Positions 58,562 through 64,000 of a stretch of DNA of 64,000 nucleotides are shown here, one piece after another. Origin of the DNA: Papaver somniferum (Eukaryota; Streptophyta; Magnoliopsida; Ranunculales; Papaveraceae); the NCBI RefSeq assembly GCF_003573695.1, contig NC_039358.1, positions 151,828,920 through 151,892,919 of the forward strand. Reading direction: 5' to 3'. Position numbers and translations under genes: made by a program. The notes below the pieces were generated by a model that worked only from the letters and a program-made list of their open reading frames with translations, had not been told where the DNA came from and made no database searches. Every line of letters starts with the position of its first letter. Position 1 is the first letter of the stretch.

Positions 58562-61315
58562 ATGAACAAAAAGACTCCTGTTGAAATGCCTTCTGAAGAT
58601 AATGCTGGTGCCAAGTCAGGGAGTGTTAACAGCTTCAAAGATATGTCGAACATAGATGATGAGTTGTTCACTGTGCCTTTTCCGAACATTAGGAAACATC
58701 CTAGTCACAAGATAGTCCTGCTCTCTGGTTCAGAAAATATGGAAGTTAATCCATCCTCTTCTTCAGCACTTGTGATGAGGTTCTGTCTTCGGAGAAATGA
58801 ATATCCGCCTTCACCCATTGACTTCAAGATTTGTCACACTCCGCTAGGCCCTTACGAAGGATGAATGAGACGCATGCTGAGTAATAAAAATATTAAGGCT
58901 AATTTAGTTAAGGCGCAAATCCTTGATGCGGTCATGGCGTCCGCCACTCTTCAGATTAAGAAAGATGTTGCAGGCTTGATCACTTTCATTTCTCGGTGGC
59001 GTCCTTCTACTCATACATCTATATGAAGATGGGTAGAGATGACCATTTCTCTGGAAAGTGTGGCTGCGTTGATGAACCTGCCTGTTGCTGGAAGCTTCTT
59101 ATACAAACTTACTGATGCAGAATGTCGGTCTTATAATGCTATACTTCGAAAGACGGGAGAATTCGATGATCTGGAGAAGGAGAAGAAAGACACGAAATGC
59201 TTTTACACTTGGTGAGTGTCGGAGTGGTATCCTGTAGACCCGAAACCCGGTCAGAAGTTGGTAGACGAGCTCAGCGTGATTGCATTCCTGTCTTTGTGGT
59301 TATTCAAAGAAATATTTGACGACGGTTCTGGAAGAAAGACCATAAGAGGTGACCTCGTCATGTTTGCTATAAAGCTGGCAAAAGGTGAGGTCCTTCCCCT
59401 AGGTGCCTTGTTTCTTGGATCACTGTATTCTCATCTGGACGCCTTAGCGACGGACATGCATGCTTCCAATGGGTATAAGAAGGTGGAGTCGCATATCCAC
59501 ATTGCTTTTCTTCATGCTTTTTTGTGGGAACATTTCAAAAGCTATGCTCTTGTTCCTGCAACTTCACTCAGCAGTTTTTATGGTGGTTCGAGAATACTTT
59601 GTTGGCAGAAGAGACGTCCAAAAACCGGTGTGAAGCTTGTGGATGTTTTTGACAACGTGTCCTCAATAAATTTTCGTCCATGGGGGCCGATCCACCCTTC
59701 CATTTTTCAGCCAAATACTTTTGCTACTGTTCCTGATGTTGTGTTGCGTACTGATGCCAAAACCGCGAGTCTTGGGGAACTTATTTACTTGCGAAGCTGC
59801 ACTCCGGGATATGTCCCGTCTTTATTTGACGAAGAATTTACCGTGACTACGTACAATATTGACAGGGATGCTCGGAAAATGGGATTTGACCAGGGTGTTC
59901 CATTTATTCGTCCGTCGAAGGCTCCAAAAGAACTTTTCCCAGATATTCTTAATGCTGACACATTTTCGTCAGTGCAGAGCCTTCTTTTCTTTCCTATCGG
60001 AAGAAATACGACGATAACTAGCAGGTATAAGGAATTTTGGAGGGAGCAATTGTTAACCTTCCAGAAATTCTCGGAGGAGGTTGTGATAGATTCCCGCGGC
60101 GAGCCATCTTCTGACGTCTTGAAGGAGCATCCTCGATTGAAACCACTCCCAGGTAAACGAACCAGAGCTGACGACTGTAGTCCCCAAGCAGGAGTGCGGT
60201 CTAAGAAGCAGGCATGTGGCTCGGTGATCCTCAATTCCTCCAATATGCATGTATTTAAATTTCTTTCTGTCGATTCCTTCATTTTTCCAGAGTAATTTAT
60301 TCTAAGAGTGATCCTTGCTTGAAATCAGGGAATTCCGAAAGAGAATGTTTTCACAAGATTGGCGCGCATTCAGAACGAGAAGTCTGGTAACACTGATCTT
60401 CGTGAGAAGTCTGGAGATATTGACCTTTGTGCTGGGAAGCCTGGTAACACTGATCCTTATGCTGAGAAGTCTGGTGACACTGATCCTCATGCTGAGAAGT
60501 CTGGTGATAAGGTGAGAAGTCTGGTGATACCGGTCCTTTTCCAGATGACAGAGATGGCGCAAGTTCTACTGGACGGAGTGCTTCCCCGAGTGGTAACCTT
60601 AGTGATCTTGTAGACGAGGTCATGATGAAAATCAGCACTCAGAGTGAAGTAGACATCCGGAAGAATGCGGGAAAAGAAACATCTGCTATCGTTACTGTCG
60701 AGGCAACTCCCCTTAAAGATCTTCTTGAGCTGGTCCCCATTGATAAGTCAGCCATTGTGACTTTTTCTGAAAGGCCTCTTGCATCTGACAAGATTTCTGA
60801 TGAAGCATTGGCAAGGCAACCTGTTGTTCCTGGGGCTATCTTCGATCCTCCCTTTGATGTCCCTCGTGCAGGTCATGTGTTGGTTGGGGGGTTCAGTGTG
60901 CTAGCTCAGTTCGAGGAGTTGTACACCGAGATATGGAAGAAGCACGGCCACATTGCTACCACCACGAAGCTCAAAAGTCGCCTTGTAATAGTCAATCGCG
61001 TCCAAGAAGCTTTATTCTCCATTCAAGGGATGAGCGTCACGACTGGTCACACCGTTTCTGAGGAGATGATCGAAGACTGGAAGTGCCATCGAGACGTGTT
61101 TGTCCAGTATGACTTTAACGCTCCTTGGTTCTTCAAAGGGTTTTCCAAAATCCAGGAGCTTCAGAAATCGCAAGGTGAATTTCCCTCTACATAATGCGTT
61201 GCTCGCCAGGAAGAAGAGGTTGTCTAAGGAGTTGAAGCCGAAACAGGACGCGCTCCAGAAGATGAAAGCTTCTCTTGCTCAGAAAGACGAGTTGTTGTTG
61301 AAGGACTTTCCTTGA
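58562..61315 (+). pseudogene. Plant mobile domain (PMD) gene, antisense to the B-type LTR, disabled
   Basis: The reading frame from ATG 58562 contains GPYEG, then FISRWRPSTHT, then MTISLESVAALMNLPVAGSF. This is the W-P-TH...GE..TLEDVA.L..LPV.G signature of the plant mobile domain (Pfam PMD, as in MAIN/MAIL1). It continues through 59216-60220 (VIAFLSLWLF, GALFLGSLYSHLD, INFRPWGP, FDQGVPF). Three in-frame TGA stops fall at 58862, 59024 and 59213, two probably at former Trp codons. An intron may lie at about 60221-60292 (GTGATC...TTTCCAG). A 30-bp coding repeat (60376-60510) and a frameshift near 60507 precede a C-terminal domain (60622-61194) and a coiled coil (61200-61315). MAIN/MAIL1 help silence transposons; transposon-borne PMD copies are known. 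Role here unknown. Confidence 0.8.
60376..60510 (+). repeat. 30-bp coding tandem repeat in the PMD pseudogene
   Basis: Four to five units of GAGAAGTCTGGTGACACTGATCC-like sequence, each encoding Glu-Lys-Ser-Gly-Asp-Thr-Asp-Pro plus two residues. The array ends in a shortened unit at about 60505, where the frame slips. Confidence 0.8.
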
Positions 61316-61770
61316 AGGATTCGTGCTGCCTACTTGCTTTCTTTCTTTAGATTTTTTTGAGTGATTGTGAGGATTTCCTTTCACAATTTGATTTTAGGTT
61401 TTGAACTAATAGGTGGTTGAATTGGTTTATTTTGAGATAATTTTGTGAATGACTTTTCTGAAAGAGATTTATTCTAAAATAGAATTTATATCTTGGTTAT
61501 GAATGATAGCACATGTCATATGAAATTGCAAATATCATACGAAAAAGAAAGTATGAAAGGGAAATAAACATGGTGTTTGGTTATCAAATCTCTTTCTCAT
61601 GTGTGGGATGTCAAGTCCCAGTAAATTCTAAAACTATCTTTCTCGTAAAATTGTTTGATAGAACTTACTTGCTCTTTGGAGTCTCATTTGTACGAAACTG
61701 AATCTTCCCGAGCAACCTCTTCAAGGAAACCGTACGCATTAATTTCCAGAGAGGGAAGGCAACTCCTCCG
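61316..61770. other. Unassigned spacer
   Basis: Between the PMD pseudogene and an A-type LTR fragment. AT-rich, no supported ORF. It may be the 3' flank of the PMD gene. Confidence 0.4.
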
Positions 61771-62905
61771 AATTAAGCTTCTCCTGAACCATAACTAGTT
61801 CAAATGACTCAAATGAAACTAGTTAAAGAGTTGTTCAATTGCACAGAAAACACAATCGAAACCAAATCGGTTTGATTCACTTGAATCAATCATGAACATT
61901 ATAGTCACGGTTTGCAAAGATTGCATTCCTTATGATTTAAATGTTTAAGTTCATGAACTGACCGATTTGATAAAGTAACCAGCTTAAGTATGCGTACAGG
62001 TATGTGTACTTAAGAAATCGGATTTTGAGTTTGTTAAGTTTCCGAACTCAGCAGAAATTTTCTGTTCGAAAACTTCCGCCAGTATGCGTACGGGTACGCA
62101 TACTTAAGCTGACTAGTTTAGGAGTTTGTAATTCCCAAACTCAACAGATATTTTCGGTTCGAAAACTTCCGCCAGTATGCGTATGGGTACGCATACTTAT
62201 CTTGTCTCCTTCACCAATTTCGTATACACACATATGCAAACTCTTGGTTCCCGGTTTATGGATTTATACACTAATGTGCGAACACACTATATATGCTTAT
62301 ATCCAAAAATGGTTACATCATCAAATTTTTATTTCAATCATTGAAACATTCTTCTATAATGACAACATCCGTTTTCACACATTATTAGCATCAAAGCAAT
62401 TTTCAAGATTTTGAAATAATCATTATCAAAACATTCCAAGCCTACATCAAATGATTGTATCACACAAACCATGTAAGATGTTACTCAGAAATTTTCTCAT
62501 GATATAAGATGAACTTGGTCGAAGCGAAATCTTACCAACACATATTCGAGAAATATGTAAGCGAGATATACTCAGCTCGAAATCTCAAATGTGTATAGAG
62601 AAAACTATATCGTAACACGACTTATGTATCAATATAGGAGATAGTAGAAATAGAATTTCCAAGTGATAGATGAGTTCAAGTCTCCACATACCTTTTATCG
62701 AAGAAGTTCCACAAGCTCCCCTTAGTAGTTCTTCGTCTTCAAGAGATGAACGCCGAGAGACCTAAGCTCAACTACACTATCTATATCCTAGTCTGAGACA
62801 TCTATAAATAGGCTAGAAATCAAGACTTATATTTTTGATCACTAACATTGACAAACATGCTTGAGATAGCAACGCATGCGAGTTCGACCGAGCAATGCTC
62901 TAACA
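61771..62905 (-). mobile_element. Family A LTR fragment (right-hand 1.1 kb)
   Basis: Starts at 'gaaccataactagttc' and ends with the LTR terminus 'gctctaaca' at 62905. It is most like the 54950-56577 copy, sharing 'acactaatgtgcgaacacac'. No PPT complement follows, so the far side is not A-type internal DNA. Confidence 0.72.
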
Positions 62906-64000
62906 TTAGGGTTTGAGCAAAAGTAAAACCCTTAAATCGTTTCTCCAACGATTATTTTTTCCTCATACAACGCATTATAATAACTACACCAACATGTAAT
63001 ATATAGGCTTGAAAAATTTAAGGTGTGAAATCTTGGATCCAAAATTGCGTCAATCGAGAAATTAATCCAACCTAATTTGGACTGTATGCCAACCAATCAC
63101 ATGTGTCGATATTTCCCTGCAAAGTTGATCACAACCACCATAATTCATTATTTCGGTAGCTACTATAAATGAATATTCGAACAATCATATTTGCTTATCG
63201 TGATCCCAAACAATTCTCAAGCGTATGCATATCTTGAAAAATTTCATATAACTGTTGGTACCAGCGCCCACGGGCATTATTATCTCCTCCTCTTCAAATG
63301 AGGAGATAATAACTTTGAGAATGTGAATCGTGTTTTTGGTATACTCAGTTGGAGCACTACCAGTATCCTATTCTGGACGCTATTTATTTTGCTAGAGTGA
63401 CTTGATTTTCCTCTTAAAGAGGAAAATGCTTATATAAAAGCAAATGAGACATTTCACGCCTAGTCAATAACAACCTTTTTCGATTTGATCATGATGGGAG
63501 AGAGCTGGTATAAAATTGAAGTTAACTAACACCAAATTTTGTTGGTATAGTGTATACTCTCCCCCTGATTATGGAGGAAATATTTTCATTCTATAAAAAC
63601 GAAAACAAGTTTCATAAAGTATTATCCGATTAATTCTAAGACATATACTCATAATAATTTTTCGGTTTTATGTACCACATATATTGATTATATAAAAGTC
63701 ATTAGACATCCATCATGGATTTTGCTGGTAATAGACAAAAACATATAAAATACGCAAATAAATCTCCAAAAGAAATTATGTTTTCGGAATAAAAATATGG
63801 ACAATTTCTTTATCAAAATAAAATCAAACTAAGATCAATATAGTCACAACAATGACTAATAATATTGGCTAATAAGCTGGGTGCACACCCACTGATCTTG
63901 AATGAAAAGACGAGGGTACCCAAATACACCACAATCTTTTTATTTCAACCTATAAGTCCTCTACCGAATGTGATCGTCTATGGACAGAGTCGAGACAATA
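62906..64000. other. Unassigned AT-rich sequence
   Basis: No ORF or recognised repeat family. A 'ctctccccctgattatgg' phrase at about 63559 resembles PPT-adjacent DNA of copia elements on the minus strand, which would make this another retrotransposon edge. A 13-bp perfect hairpin is at 63277-63312. Confidence 0.35.
63277..63312. repeat. Perfect 13-bp inverted repeat
   Basis: TTATTATCTCCTC (63277-63289) and its complement (63300-63312) around a 10-base loop. No T-run suggests a terminator; role unknown. Confidence 0.6.

Noticed and set aside
63555..63580. Edge of a further copia element
   Set aside because: A PPT-like phrase is present, but no LTR end, PBS or TSD could be matched in the remaining 400 bases.

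Overview
This window is repeat-derived plant DNA. I see no convincing host gene. It is a 'Russian doll' of LTR retrotransposons inserted into one another. The evidence is paired long terminal repeats (LTRs), primer-binding sites (PBS), polypurine tracts (PPT), 5-bp target-site duplications (TSDs), Ty1/copia gag, Ty3/gypsy Athila and Tat-type gag, protease, RT and integrase remnants, and a plant mobile domain. The host is a flowering plant, probably a eudicot. The dominant 2.4-kb LTR family reminded me of poppy (Papaver) repeats, but that is memory, not proof.

I call the families A to F. A has LTRs of about 2.4 kb (TGTTAGAGCA...CTTTTTCA) and a Met-tRNA PBS. B has 2.4-kb LTRs (TGTTGATGG...CATAAACA) and Tat-like pol remnants. 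C is a Tat-type element with 472-bp LTRs. D is an Athila element with 1.47-kb LTRs. E is a 3.7-kb solo LTR related to B. F is a 2.0-kb solo LTR.

Layout. The outermost element is A3 (+ strand): internal sequence 1-1852 and 51916-52283, with its 3' LTR at 52284-54685. Inside it lies a damaged minus-strand A2: truncated 3' LTR 1853-2590, 3' internal region 2591-3569, gag-only coding region 15085-17102, and 5' LTR split between 17243-17266 and 49561-51915. An LTR scrap within A2 (3570-4155 plus 14888-14972) received the complete minus-strand A1 (4156-14887, TSD GTAAA). The 5' LTR of A1 carries solo LTR F (11424-13442, TSD CTTCA). The 5' LTR of A2 received element B (17267-49555, minus, TSD CAACC) and a 320-bp hairpin MITE (50862-51181, 10-bp TSD). 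Element B then received Athila D in its internal region (20568-31355, TSD CTTTT), and C (34735-43649, TSD GAAGG) and E (44094-47774, TSD CATGT) in its 5' LTR. The right side (54686-62905) is a patchwork of A-type LTR scraps around a B-type LTR fragment, with a broken plus-strand plant-mobile-domain gene next to it. 62906-64000 is unassigned AT-rich sequence.

Functionally, none of the elements looks autonomous. D has all Athila domains but with frameshifts and stops. B keeps protease and part of RT. C keeps gag and protease but has lost RT, RNase H and integrase. A2 keeps only copia-type gag. A1 has good LTRs and TSD but encodes only two unrecognised proteins, so it must have been mobilised in trans. 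The most interesting cargo is a six-exon gene antisense to C (40108-42819, open apart from one stop) and the plant-mobile-domain gene antisense to a B-type LTR (58562-61315, at least three TGA stops).
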